DNA from: Rahnella bonaserana
GTDB lineage: Bacteria; Pseudomonadota; Gammaproteobacteria; Enterobacterales; Enterobacteriaceae
Length of the DNA: 64,000 bases
Assembly (NCBI RefSeq): GCF_019049675.1
Contig: NZ_JAFMOW010000064.1
Coordinates: 62,001 to 126,000, forward strand
Direction of reading: 5' to 3'
Both the position numbers and the translations under genes were made by a program. Positions 1 through 9,209 of this stretch are shown in pieces. Every line of letters starts with the position of its first letter. Position 1 is the stretch's first letter. The notes beneath the pieces are model-generated. The model was given only the letters and a program-made list of their open reading frames with translations. It was not told the DNA's origin and made no database searches.

Positions 1-2542
1 GCTGGAAGTCACCGGCTTTGAAATAGAAGCCCGGCAGACGTAGATCCAGCGCCAGCAGGCAGAGCATCGCGCCCACGGCAGCGGTAGATTTCGGATTGTC
101 GATGCGCCCGAGTTTATTAAACGGATACCAGCCGCTGGTGTGATAACCGTCGAGGGATAACATACGGTTAATCGGCAGCGGTTGCAGGTGACGGAACAGC
201 GCCTGAATACCAGGGAAGCGCGAAGGGCGACCGGTCAGCAGCAGGACATCGCAATCATGCAACGACACCACTTCACACAGTGAACGCAGATTCTGGGTAA
301 TGCTCATCCGGTTGGATAAAAACTCGCCGTGCAGCTTGCTGAGTTTGAGCACCAGCGGTGTTTGCAAAATATCAAAGACCGCGGAACCGGCAGGCAGCAC
401 GCGCTGGATTTCGCTGTGCAGATAATCGAGCACTTTTTGCGTCGGCGGCTGTTCCAGCAACTCACCAAAAGGTGCGTCGATTTCCGCATGGGTATCCAGC
501 GGGTCAAAGCGTTCATATACTTCCAGCACCGCGTGAGCCAGCGGAATGAAAATTTGCAATGTGCTTTGCTGGCGCAACGTTGCGTGTCCGTCCATGCGGC
601 CTTCGCTGCCAAACAGACGGGTCATCAGCCCGTCAGGATTCGCCAGGCCGGCCTTTTTCAGTGCCGCATGCAGCGCTGGTAAAACGTAAAGCTGAATGAC
701 GTCGAGCAGAATATCGTCGCCCGCCACTTTAAAGCCTTCGCGGAACAGCAGACGCGGGGTGATTTTGACGTTGTTACCCACACCGTCATCCAGCCAGTAT
801 TGCGTGATAGCCAGATCGGTGGTGCCGCCGCCGATATCAATCGAGGCGATGCGCAGGGTTTTACCGACTGGTTCGTCATCCGCCAGTTCGCGGTCAGGTC
901 GTGCCATGCTGGCAAAAAACTCACCCGTATGGCCGCCGAAATTCACCTGCGTTTCGTTATACAGATAGACCATCTGACCGCAGGTGGCTTCGTCCCATTC
1001 CATCTGCACGTCCGGCACGGGCATCAGGCTTTTCGCCTTGTCTGCCGGAGTTTTAAAGCCGTCATCAGACGGATGCCAGCCCATTGATTTCCATACCAGA
1101 CCAATGGCTTCCTGCATGCGGCGGCGGAAGATTTCACGCTCCGGTTTAGGCATCGCCGAAGGCAGGGTCAGGATAATATTGCGTAACTGACGCGGAGCGG
1201 AAGAGCGCAGCATTTTGGTACGCTGAGCCGGGCTGTTAATTTGCATCAGCGCCTGCGCCAGCAGTTCGGACAACATCAGCGTCATCACCGAACTGCGGCT
1301 GTAGTGCGCCGAAAATACCGGCAGGCGGTCTTCAGCCGGTAAATCAGACAGCGGCTGTCCTTCATCATTAATCAGAAATGTCAGCGGCATGGCGGCCGCG
1401 ACAGGTTCGGTAATCGCGCCATGCCCGCCCTGACTGAAACGCCAGCCCGGCGTGTAACTGTCTTCATCCCACAAATAGCGGCGCGGGCTGGAAATTCCGG
1501 TCGAGCCTTCGGTACCTTCGCGCAGTAAAGCCAGACGGCTGGCTTCACGCCCGGCACGCAAAATTGACGGCCAGATGAACGCATCGTCACGACCACTTTC
1601 GGCAGAAAAGTTAGGCTTGCCGAAGCGAGCCTGAGCAAATTCCACGCGGCTTTCAAACAGTTCGTTATAGAGGAAATGCGGCTGAGAAAGATCGCGCAAT
1701 TGCAGTTCGCTGGTCTGCTTCAGACCGTCGATTTCACCGACGTGATCTTCAACCAGAATGCCGCAGGTATGCGAATTACCGACATCCAGGATCAGGTCCA
1801 CGTTGATGGCCGGTTCCTGCAGGGTGGCACCACTGATTTTCAGCTCCGGAATGCCGAGCTGACTGCCGAGCATTTCCAGTAAATTCAGGTAGTGCGCCTG
1901 ATATTCAAACTCACGCAAGGCGACTTTGATGTTGCGCGCCTCACGCTGCTCGCGGATAGCCGACTGCTCTGTAAAAACTTCACGCAGCCAGCCGTCAACC
2001 CAGGTCTGGTCAAGAAAATCCAGCAGTTCATCGTTATGCCACGCCAGCGCGAAACTGATGCCGTTTTTCACATCATCCGGTGTCGGGGCGAGCGGGGTAT
2101 GTTCATCATCGCCTTCCACCACGCGGGTATCGAAAGCAATCACCACGCGGTGTGTGCTGCCGTCCGCTTCCGGCGTATCCAGCTGACGGATTTGCACCCT
2201 TGCCCAGTTATCCGGGCCAGCCATGAAAGTGCGCGGAGGATTAAAGCGCAGGAAAGGCAGCGGCAGCCAGATTTGATCCAGCAGTTTCAGCGACTGTTCC
2301 AGCGGAAAACTGAACTCAGGACGCACCACTTCCGGTGCGCCGCCGTCGGTTGCCGGTAAAAAGTGACGGCCATTTTGCGGATTATAATCCAGACGCAACA
2401 GCGGGCCGTTGGCACTTTTACGCACAAATTTGGCAGGCAGTTCGGTATCCCAGACCGGCTTAAGCGCGAAGTCGAGGAACTGGATGCCGCTGTCCCGGAT
2501 CAAAGTCATCTTTTGTTTAAAATCAGTAATGGTTGCCAGCAT
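1..2542 (-). CDS. srfB: SrfB-like virulence-associated protein, 3' part missing (runs off left edge)
   Basis: An open frame of 847 codons reads leftward from an ATG at 2542 and leaves the window without a stop. It is the second gene of a srfAB(C) operon and starts 4 bases after the srfA stop. The sequence carries ASKHA (actin/Hsp70/sugar kinase) type motifs: a phosphate-1-like loop LILDVGNSHTCGI near residue 250, a phosphate-2-like loop IASIDIGGGTTDLAI near 568, and LLLTGRPSRFPGI near 765 in the place of an adenosine motif. SrfB was named as a gene activated by the Salmonella SsrB regulator; its biochemical role is unsettled. Family members are about 1000 residues long, so roughly 150 residues should lie outside the window. 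Identity is strong from operon order and motifs; the ATPase reading is inference. Confidence 0.82.
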   Translation of the reverse strand, partial: MLATITDFKQKMTLIRDSGIQFLDFALKPVWDTELPAKFVRKSANGPLLRLDYNPQNGRHFLPATDGGAPEVVRPEFSFPLEQSLKLLDQIWLPLPFLRFNPPRTFMAGPDNWARVQIRQLDTPEADGSTHRVVIAFDTRVVEGDDEHTPLAPTPDDVKNGISFALAWHNDELLDFLDQTWVDGWLREVFTEQSAIREQREARNIKVALREFEYQAHYLNLLEMLGSQLGIPELKISGATLQEPAINVDLILDVGNSHTCGILVEDHVGEIDGLKQTSELQLRDLSQPHFLYNELFESRVEFAQARFGKPNFSAESGRDDAFIWPSILRAGREASRLALLREGTEGSTGISSPRRYLWDEDSYTPGWRFSQGGHGAITEPVAAAMPLTFLINDEGQPLSDLPAEDRLPVFSAHYSRSSVMTLMLSELLAQALMQINSPAQRTKMLRSSAPRQLRNIILTLPSAMPKPEREIFRRRMQEAIGLVWKSMGWHPSDDGFKTPADKAKSLMPVPDVQMEWDEATCGQMVYLYNETQVNFGGHTGEFFASMARPDRELADDEPVGKTLRIASIDIGGGTTDLAITQYWLDDGVGNNVKITPRLLFREGFKVAGDDILLDVIQLYVLPALHAALKKAGLANPDGLMTRLFGSEGRMDGHATLRQQSTLQIFIPLAHAVLEVYERFDPLDTHAEIDAPFGELLEQPPTQKVLDYLHSEIQRVLPAGSAVFDILQTPLVLKLSKLHGEFLSNRMSITQNLRSLCEVVSLHDCDVLLLTGRPSRFPGIQALFRHLQPLPINRMLSLDGYHTSGWYPFNKLGRIDNPKSTAAVGAMLCLLALDLRLPGFYFKAGDFQ

Positions 2543-2546
2543 GATC

Positions 2547-3914
2547 TTATTTACCTTCGCGCTTAATCGTCATTGGGTAAACCGTGTCGCCGTTATAACG
2601 GCCCTGACACACGGCAGCGCCAGTCGCGCCCTGGGTACAGCTGATTTCCGGCATCTGATAGCGTGAACCGTCGCTGCATTTCGCTTTATAACGGGTGTTA
2701 ATCACCAGATTCCCTGACTGCATCAACCCGGCATTGACCGGTGCGCGACAGGTAACACCTGCGCCATAGGTGATTCTCACCGTGCCCTGACCTTGCCTGA
2801 ACTGATAACGCAGCACCGGCGGCTTACCGGTGACCGGATCTTTGATTTCAACGATGCCATTCCAGTTACCGTTGAGGAATTTCGTTGACCCGATTTTTAC
2901 CGCATCCGGCGGCAGTACCAGCGCATTTTTGCTCACTGGCGCAGGGGCAGGTTCAGCCACTACCGGCGTTTTCTCGACTTCCGCCACCGGCTCTGACGCA
3001 GGCACCACAACAGCAGCAGGCGCAACCGGTAAAGGTGCGGCATCGGTGGTTTTGGCATCGGGGGATTTCATTTCAGCAGCTTTGGCGGGTTCAGCGACCG
3101 GTGGCGGGGCGATGACCGCAGGTTCGGCTGCCGGAGCAGGTTTACTGATTTCAGTCTGAGCTGTCTCTGCTTTCGGCGCAGGAGGGCGGGAGTACAACCA
3201 GCCCGCAGCAGAACCGGCCACGACCAGCGCGGCAACCGGCAGCGCCCAGATCAGCGGCGATATTTTACGGCGCTGCGCCGCAACTGGTTCAGGTGCGACG
3301 GCTTCCTGCTCTGCGGCGCGCGCTTCAATGGTCTTTATCACACGCACCGGCGCTTCAGGCGCCATAACCGGCTCAGACGTTTTGACTTTTTCTGCGGCCA
3401 GCGAAAGTGAAGGCAAGGGTTCATCCGCTTTGAGTGTATTGCGCAGGGCAGCAAAAGGATCGGGATTACTGGTGCTGTCGAGGCTGACAAAGCCCCAGAA
3501 CGTCAGAACTGGCTGACCGCCGACCAGATAAACGTGGTTCTGGTCCGGAAAACGAAAAGCTTTCTCCAGTAATGCGCCAAAAAACTGGCTGGCAGATTTC
3601 CCGGAGGATTTTGCCGCTTTGCTGATATGCGACACGGTATCGAGGCAGTTTTCCAGCTGGCGTAATGCCGAGGCGCGTGCTGCATCTGTTGCAGCCGCCC
3701 AGGAAACCACTTTACCCTCACGCGGTGAATACCAGTCGAGGCGGTCACCGGCCTCATTGAGTTGCGGAATAGCCAGACAATCCGCGATTGCAGGTTGTTT
3801 ACGCAGGCGTAAGGTTTCCCGTAATTGCAGGGCTGATGCGTAAACCGGCTGCCCGTTCTCGCCCAGCGCAAGGATGTCGTTGAGACTGCCACTGCGTAAA
3901 AATGATTTTGCCAC
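2547..3914 (-). CDS. srfA: SrfA-like virulence-associated protein, single-pass membrane
   Basis: A 455-residue protein and first gene of the srf operon. Three parts are visible. Residues 1-210 are a soluble, probably cytoplasmic region. One hydrophobic segment (about 218-240, LIWALPVAALVVAGSAAGWL) follows a basic RRK stretch. A long Ala/Pro/Glu/Val-rich linker (about 240-345) leads to a C-terminal beta-rich domain with several cysteines (about 345-455). The topology suggests a cytoplasmic N-terminus and a periplasmic C-terminal domain held away from the membrane by the linker. The stop is 4 bases from the srfB start, so the two are probably co-translated. Function is unknown; the srf name comes from Salmonella expression studies. 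Confidence 0.8.
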   Translation of the reverse strand: MAKSFLRSGSLNDILALGENGQPVYASALQLRETLRLRKQPAIADCLAIPQLNEAGDRLDWYSPREGKVVSWAAATDAARASALRQLENCLDTVSHISKAAKSSGKSASQFFGALLEKAFRFPDQNHVYLVGGQPVLTFWGFVSLDSTSNPDPFAALRNTLKADEPLPSLSLAAEKVKTSEPVMAPEAPVRVIKTIEARAAEQEAVAPEPVAAQRRKISPLIWALPVAALVVAGSAAGWLYSRPPAPKAETAQTEISKPAPAAEPAVIAPPPVAEPAKAAEMKSPDAKTTDAAPLPVAPAAVVVPASEPVAEVEKTPVVAEPAPAPVSKNALVLPPDAVKIGSTKFLNGNWNGIVEIKDPVTGKPPVLRYQFRQGQGTVRITYGAGVTCRAPVNAGLMQSGNLVINTRYKAKCSDGSRYQMPEISCTQGATGAAVCQGRYNGDTVYPMTIKREGK

Positions 3915-4113
3915 GCCTGAATAGCCTTTAGTGGTTTTGCTCCGCGCCAGCGCGCAGGCAGAAAAGGTTCATGATGCGGCCACCTTAAGCGATTTAAGCG
4001 AAATCAAACGGGGGAATAAGGGTCAAAAAGGGTGGCTGTTTATGGCGTGACGTAAAAGCGGCAGCATCTCCCACGGGAGGTCACCGCCGTTAAAAAAGAG
4101 AGGGAATAGCAGA

Positions 4114-5169
4114 TTATCTCAGCAGGTCACGCGAGGTATATAAAGCCGAGACATATTCCTGCAATTCTGCACTACGGTTTTTGAGCCGCATCTGGTTCTC
4201 AATGCTGGTGATAACATTGAGATGCGGTGAACGAATATTGATAATTTCGTGCACAGAGTGATAGCCGCCTCCGACAAACAGAGCGATAGCGCACAGGGTT
4301 ATCTGATCAATCTGAGACTGGCTCAGTTTATCGTCAAGAACATCCGCCGCTGTAAATATGCAGGAGGTACTGCCGGAGATTGAAGCGATTAAAGGGTTAT
4401 CACGGTCAAACATGCGTTCCACAAATGCGGGACTGCCGTCCGCCAGCTTATGACTGATTCTCGTGCGAAACTGCGGTCTGTTTTTGGTCAGTCCGTTAAT
4501 GGTTAATATTTGTTGCAGTTTCGGATCAAGCTGACTAAAAACTGCTTGGTCGAGAATACCGATATCTTCACGATAGGCTTTCGATTTCACGTCGCTGCGC
4601 CCCCTGACAGTGAACAGACCTTCAGGCCTGTTTCTCTCTACTATTTTTGCCGCAGGGGAAGTATTATGTTTAAACAGAAACGCATATTTTTCAGCATCCC
4701 TAATCCCGTGATCGATGATAAATGCTCCCATCGATTTAATCAGCAGTATTTTTCTGGCGAACATTTCTGCTGAATATTCCGCAGATAACAGAACAGAGGG
4801 GATATCCTGTTTAGATATCCTTGCAAACTGGCCATCAGTATCTACATCTGCTTCGACTTTCTTTACAAAAAAGTTAAACTCCTCAGAGTTGTTATTATTT
4901 AACCATACCCTGGAAAACTTAGCGGAAAGCATATAAATCGTGTCGCCAAAAACATGGGCATTTCTCAGAATAACGGCAGCAGCCCAGGACTCCTGAACAG
5001 TTTTTTCTATATTATTGAAATTACGATCATGTTCCAGCTTGTTTTGAAATTCGTAAGTATGGCTGGCATTCTTTGTCGCGCGGGTGAGTTGAGCGAGTTG
5101 CTTGTTTCGGAGGTTATTAAGAAACAAATCATCTCTGGTCTTAAAATCATTACTTTTCTGCGTCAGCAT
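4114..5169 (-). CDS. Unrecognised 351-residue protein, intact copy of a tandem pair
   Basis: I do not recognise this family. The product is mostly polar and alpha-helical in character, with no signal peptide or membrane segment, so it should be cytoplasmic or delivered by a dedicated secretion system. Regions shared with the neighbouring copy are ESWAAAVILRN (about 62-72), KSMGAFIID (about 146-154), FVERMFDRDNPL (about 252-263), ISGSTSCIF (about 266-274) and GGGYHSVHEIINIRSPHLNVITSIE (about 303-327). The SGST-Cys and HxxHE elements look like candidate catalytic residues, but this is a guess. Base composition is visibly more AT-rich than that of flanking genes. It lies between srfA and a metabolic gene and may be an acquired effector- or toxin-like gene. 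Confidence 0.7.
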   Translation of the reverse strand: MLTQKSNDFKTRDDLFLNNLRNKQLAQLTRATKNASHTYEFQNKLEHDRNFNNIEKTVQESWAAAVILRNAHVFGDTIYMLSAKFSRVWLNNNNSEEFNFFVKKVEADVDTDGQFARISKQDIPSVLLSAEYSAEMFARKILLIKSMGAFIIDHGIRDAEKYAFLFKHNTSPAAKIVERNRPEGLFTVRGRSDVKSKAYREDIGILDQAVFSQLDPKLQQILTINGLTKNRPQFRTRISHKLADGSPAFVERMFDRDNPLIASISGSTSCIFTAADVLDDKLSQSQIDQITLCAIALFVGGGYHSVHEIINIRSPHLNVITSIENQMRLKNRSAELQEYVSALYTSRDLLR

Positions 5170-5409
5170 AAATTACCCTTGTTTTTTCAAATTTTCACAT
5201 CTGCATAATTCACCTTCAGTGCAGCGAGTTTACCACAGGAGACAAATCAGGCCGCTGTAATTTTGAATTAATGTTAATCAATAACCATGATGAATAATAT
5301 AAGGAGACAATATTTTCTTATAAAATAAATAATGGCAACTGTGCCGGATGTGCGCAGGCAAAAAATTTATGATCATGCAGGACACTGCCGGTATAAGCGG
5401 GGAAAACAA

Positions 5410-6470
5410 TTATCTCAACAGGTTACAGGCGTCATGTAAAGCCGCGACATATTCGTTTAATTCCGCAACACGGTTTTTATGCCGCATTTGGGTTTCAATG
5501 CTAGTAATAACATTAAGATGTGGTAAACGGATATTGATGACTTCGTGCAAAGCGTGATAGCCGCCTCCGACTATCAGGGCGATAGCGGAAAGTGTTATCT
5601 GATCAAGCTGAGACTGGCTCAGTTTATCGTCCAGCACCTCTGCCGCAATAAAGATGTTGCGGTACTGCCTGAGATAGACGCGAGTAAAGGATTATCACGG
5701 TCGAACATACGCTCAACAAATGCGGGACTGCCGTCTGGCAGTTTGTGACTGATTCGGGTACGAAAAAGCGGTCTGATTTTCGTCAGTCCGTTAATGGTTA
5801 ATATTTTTTTCAGTTTCGGGTCAAGCTGGTCGAAGACGGCTTTATCAAGAATACCAACGTCTTCACGATAAGATTTCGACAGCACGCCGCTGCGCCCCCT
5901 GACCCTGAAAAGACTATCTGGCCTGTTTCTCTGCTTTATTTTTGCTACCGGAGAGGTATTGTGTTTAAACAGAAACGCATATTTTGGGGCATCCTGAATC
6001 GCATAATCGATGATAAATGCCCCCATCGATTTAATTAGCTGTATTTTTCTGACGAACATTTCTGCTGAATACTCCGAAGACGACAGGACGGAGGCAATAT
6101 CCTGTTTAGCTATCTTCGCAAACTGACCGTCAATATCAACATCCTCTTCAATTTTCCTTACGAAAAATTTAAATTCCTCAGAGTTGTTATTTTCCAGCCA
6201 TATACTCCTGAATTTATCACAGAGCTTATAAACTGTGTCACCAAAAACACTGGAGTTTCTCAGGATAACCGCCGCAGCCCAGGACTCCTGGGCGGTTTTT
6301 TCTATGTTGTTAAAATTACGATCATGGGCCAGCTTATTTTGAAACTCATAAGTATGACTGGTATTTTTCGCCGAGTGGGTGAGTTTAGCGAGTTGTTTGT
6401 TTTTCAGCCTGTGAAGAAATAAATCATCTTTTGAGCGATGTCCATTTTTTGCATGCGTCCGCATAAACAT
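5410..6470 (-). pseudogene. Second copy of the unrecognised gene, broken by one frameshift
   Basis: Reading leftward from 6470, the protein matches the 351-residue neighbour almost end to end, but the frame changes near 5655-5665. The first frame covers residues 1 to about 270 and ends in unrelated residues. The last 75 residues (DDKLSQSQLDQ through to DACNLLR) continue in another frame. Aligning the DNA of both copies shows one base fewer in this copy, directly after the GlySerThr codons of the SGST motif; adding one base restores a frame reading GST-x-NIFIAAEVLDDKL. The repaired protein would be about 353 residues. It could be a true pseudogene, a sequencing error, or a programmed shift. 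The site is not an obvious slippery heptamer, so I favour a mutation. Confidence 0.75.
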
Positions 6471-6663
6471 CCTTATCTTTATAAATAATTACATATACGA
6501 AAATAGAGACTTCATTTTTAGGCAGGCCAGTCTAACACAAGGGGAAATGCAAATAGATGTACTTTTTAAATCACGTCATTTAATAAACATGGTGAATAAT
6601 ATTAAGGGATAACATTTATTTATAAGATAAATTATGCGCACCCACTGTCTCGGGGAAATAAAT

Positions 6664-6687
6664 CGAGGCGGAAATATTTCCGCCTCG
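6664..6687 (-). terminator. Perfect palindrome after the DapA-like gene
   Basis: Arms CGAGGCGGAAA and TTTCCGCCTCG meet around a central AT to form a 24-base palindrome. On the minus strand it starts a few bases after the stop of the aldolase gene and is followed by the T-rich run ATTTATTT. It is read as an intrinsic terminator for that transcript. Confidence 0.65.
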
Positions 6688-6691
6688 AATA

Positions 6692-7585
6692 TCAGGCAAG
6701 TAAATCAAGCTGTCCGAGAACTCGGGCCAGTCGCTGGCGTTCATCACCCGTCACAGACTGAAGCGGTAGCGGCAGACAAGGTGCGGACGCAAGACCCAGA
6801 ATTTCTGCGGCGGCTGCCACAACGCGCAGGCTGCCGTGCTGACGGAACATTTCCCATAACGGTTCCAGCTGTGCTGATAAAGCCTGCGCAGTTTGGGTAT
6901 CGCCTTTTTGCGCTGCACGCGTAATAGCGATCGGAATTTCCGGGAACAATCCGGCAATGACGGAGTACCAGACATCGCCGCCTTGCGTCAGAACCGTGGC
7001 AGCAGCCAGATCACCCGCCGCGCCAAGCGTCACATGTGCCGGAACCCGCGGACGAAGCTCTGCCAGACGTTTCTGCGTGGCAACCGGATCAGCAGATAAA
7101 CCGGGGATTTTGATACTGGCAACATGAGGCAGTTGCGCGATACGCCCGTAAAGCTCATCAGTGAAATCAAAATGCGTCGTGGCCGGATTATCGTAAACGC
7201 ATAACGGCACCGAAAGATGACGGGTCACCGTTTCATATAACGTAAAGACTTCGTCACTGGTGAGTTTCTGATACGACACAGGTGCCAGTAATACCGCACT
7301 CACACCCGCGCGCTGGGCATCTTCCGCCAGGTGCAGCACGTCAGAGGTACGAACTGAACCGATACTGACCATCACGGGAATACCCCCGGCGTGTTCGACC
7401 GCCAGCCGGGCAACGCGGTCACGTTCACTGTGTTTCAGATAAGCATAACTGCCTGTTGAACCCAGTGCACCGATGGAATCCACACCCGCACTCACCAGAC
7501 GCGCCATCAGCCTGACAAAAGATTTCTCATCAATGCCTTTATCAGTCAGCGGGGTGAGAGGAAAAGCACTTAATCCTGTGAACAT
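6692..7585 (-). CDS. DapA-family (dihydrodipicolinate synthase-like) aldolase
   Basis: A 297-residue TIM-barrel protein of the DHDPS/N-acetylneuraminate lyase family, of normal length. The Schiff-base lysine is K159 in VASIKIPGL and the family tyrosine is Y131 in VYDNPATT. The usual GTTGE loop near residue 42 reads GSTGSYAYL instead. Glu is missing there, so true DapA activity on aspartate semialdehyde is unlikely. Members with altered loops act on other 2-keto acids (sugar acid or hydroxyproline catabolism), so it is best described as a pyruvate-type aldolase of unknown substrate. It is followed by a terminator and preceded by a same-strand MFS gene 50 bases away, possibly as one unit. Confidence 0.85.
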   Translation of the reverse strand: MFTGLSAFPLTPLTDKGIDEKSFVRLMARLVSAGVDSIGALGSTGSYAYLKHSERDRVARLAVEHAGGIPVMVSIGSVRTSDVLHLAEDAQRAGVSAVLLAPVSYQKLTSDEVFTLYETVTRHLSVPLCVYDNPATTHFDFTDELYGRIAQLPHVASIKIPGLSADPVATQKRLAELRPRVPAHVTLGAAGDLAAATVLTQGGDVWYSVIAGLFPEIPIAITRAAQKGDTQTAQALSAQLEPLWEMFRQHGSLRVVAAAAEILGLASAPCLPLPLQSVTGDERQRLARVLGQLDLLA

Positions 7586-7635
7586 CGGGAACTCCCAAAG
7601 GGGTTAATTAACACGACTCAGCATAGAGCAGCGAT

Positions 7636-9081
7636 TTACTTTTTGCCCGAAACAGATGAACCGGCATCCGGTTTCAGGCGCAACATATCCAGCCAGCCAA
7701 TCAGGGTCAGCACCGCGATAACAACAAAAGCCACTTTGAAACTCATGCCGGGGACAGACTGCCAGTGCAGCGCATCCACCAGTTGTTCACCAAGACGGGT
7801 GCCGAGCGCGCCGACCGTGATCCCAAGCCCGACCGACAGTTGCAGCACCGTGCTGAACAGGGTATTCGCATCGGCCATTTGTTTTGCAGGTACATCCGAA
7901 AAGGCCAGCGTACTGATGCCGGTAAACTGCATTGAACGGCTCAGGCCGCCGAGAAACAACAATAGCATCACCAGCCAGTCCGGCGTACCCGGCATCAGAA
8001 ATGCGCAGAACAGCAGTGAGAAAACGCTCAGCAGGCCATTCACTACCAGCACCGGACGGAAGCCAAAACGGCGGATCAGCGGCGTGGTCGCCGGTTTCAT
8101 CGCCAGATTACCGGCAAACACGGCCAGTACCAGCAAACCGGCATGAAAAGGATCCATCCCAAATCCGACCTGTAACATCAGCGGCAGCAGGAACGGCACC
8201 GCGCTGATGGTCACGCGAAACAGTGAGCCGCCGCCCATACTGATACGAAATGTCGGGATCACCATCGAATCCAGATGCACCATCGGCGCGGGGGCGCGGT
8301 AAAGATGACGAACAGCCAGCACCGAAAGCACCACACCTGCGACCAGTAACAGCACTGCGGTCGTCCACAAAATACGGTCCTGACTGATCAGTTCCAGACC
8401 GGTGACCAGCGAAAGCATCGCCAGCCCGGTGAGCAGGAACCCCGGTTTGTCGAAATGTTTAGGTTCATCGGAAGGTGCCTGAGGAAACAGACGCCACGCC
8501 AGCACCATTGCAATGATCCCGAGCGGCACATTGATATAGAAAATCCAGTGCCACGAGGCGTAATGGGTAATGAATCCGCCGAGCGGAGGCCCGAGGATCG
8601 GCGCGACCAGCGCAGGCCAGGTCAGGGTGGCGATGGCTTTGATAAGCTGCGGTTTTGGTGTGGTTTTCAGCACCGTGAGACGACCGACCGGCACCATCAG
8701 CGCACCGCCAATGCCCTGAATAATCCGCAGAATGATAAATTCACTGACGCTGGTCGCCATGGCACAAAACAGCGAAGCCAGCGTAAAGACGGCGAGGGCA
8801 AAGGTGAATACGTTGCGGGCACCAAAACGTTCCGCTGCCCAGCCACTGGCGGGGATCAGTACCGCCAGCGTCAGCATATACGCACTCATCCCGGCATTGA
8901 GATCGACCGCTGATACCCCGAAGGAAATCGCCATTTGCGGCAGTGCGGTGGCAATCACCGTACCGTCGATAAACTCCATAAAGAAAGCAGCAGCAACCAA
9001 TAAAGCAATAACGGAGATCCCGTCACTGGCGGCGGTTTCTCCCTGCGGATGTTCTGACGCATCCGATTTACTGTGGCTCAT
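7636..9081 (-). CDS. MFS drug/solute exporter, DHA2 (EmrB/QacA) type
   Basis: A 481-residue inner-membrane protein with about 14 hydrophobic segments. The DHA2 motif C region is recognisable (ALVAPILGPPLGGFI, about 150-165), and motif A-like GWAAERFGARN follows the second helix (about 75-85). The start at 9081 was chosen because it has a purine-rich site (ACAGAAG) in front and gives the expected N-terminus; an in-frame start at 9192 would add 37 atypical residues. These proteins usually export drugs, dyes or fatty acids by proton antiport. No membrane-fusion partner lies beside it, so it probably acts alone across the inner membrane. The substrate cannot be told from sequence. Confidence 0.85.
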   Translation of the reverse strand: MSHSKSDASEHPQGETAASDGISVIALLVAAAFFMEFIDGTVIATALPQMAISFGVSAVDLNAGMSAYMLTLAVLIPASGWAAERFGARNVFTFALAVFTLASLFCAMATSVSEFIILRIIQGIGGALMVPVGRLTVLKTTPKPQLIKAIATLTWPALVAPILGPPLGGFITHYASWHWIFYINVPLGIIAMVLAWRLFPQAPSDEPKHFDKPGFLLTGLAMLSLVTGLELISQDRILWTTAVLLLVAGVVLSVLAVRHLYRAPAPMVHLDSMVIPTFRISMGGGSLFRVTISAVPFLLPLMLQVGFGMDPFHAGLLVLAVFAGNLAMKPATTPLIRRFGFRPVLVVNGLLSVFSLLFCAFLMPGTPDWLVMLLLFLGGLSRSMQFTGISTLAFSDVPAKQMADANTLFSTVLQLSVGLGITVGALGTRLGEQLVDALHWQSVPGMSFKVAFVVIAVLTLIGWLDMLRLKPDAGSSVSGKK

Positions 9082-9209
9082 TGTCTTCTGTCCCGGAAAA
9101 ACAGCATTGCTGCAGGACGCAGCAAAAGATAGATGATAAGTATTTAACCTATCACACAACTTTGAACGGATTACAGATCCTGCGAGGATCAAAAAGAGCG
9201 ATCTTTCTT

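Larger units (their letters stand above)
4114..6637. repeat. Tandem duplication of about 1.2-1.3 kb, two diverged units
   Basis: The two units are about 4114-5335 and 5410-6637. The similarity covers the whole coding region and extends upstream: 5279-5335 and 6582-6637 share a run related to ATGxTGAATAATAT(A/T)A(A/G)GGxxA, each 110-165 bases before its start codon. The duplication therefore carried its own promoter region. By eye the proteins are roughly three quarters identical, so the event is not recent. Confidence 0.7.

Noticed and set aside
2830-3159. 109-codon plus-strand Ala/Gly/Thr-rich frame
   Set aside because: It is the antisense of the Pro/Ala-rich linker of SrfA, whose GC-rich repeats keep several frames open.
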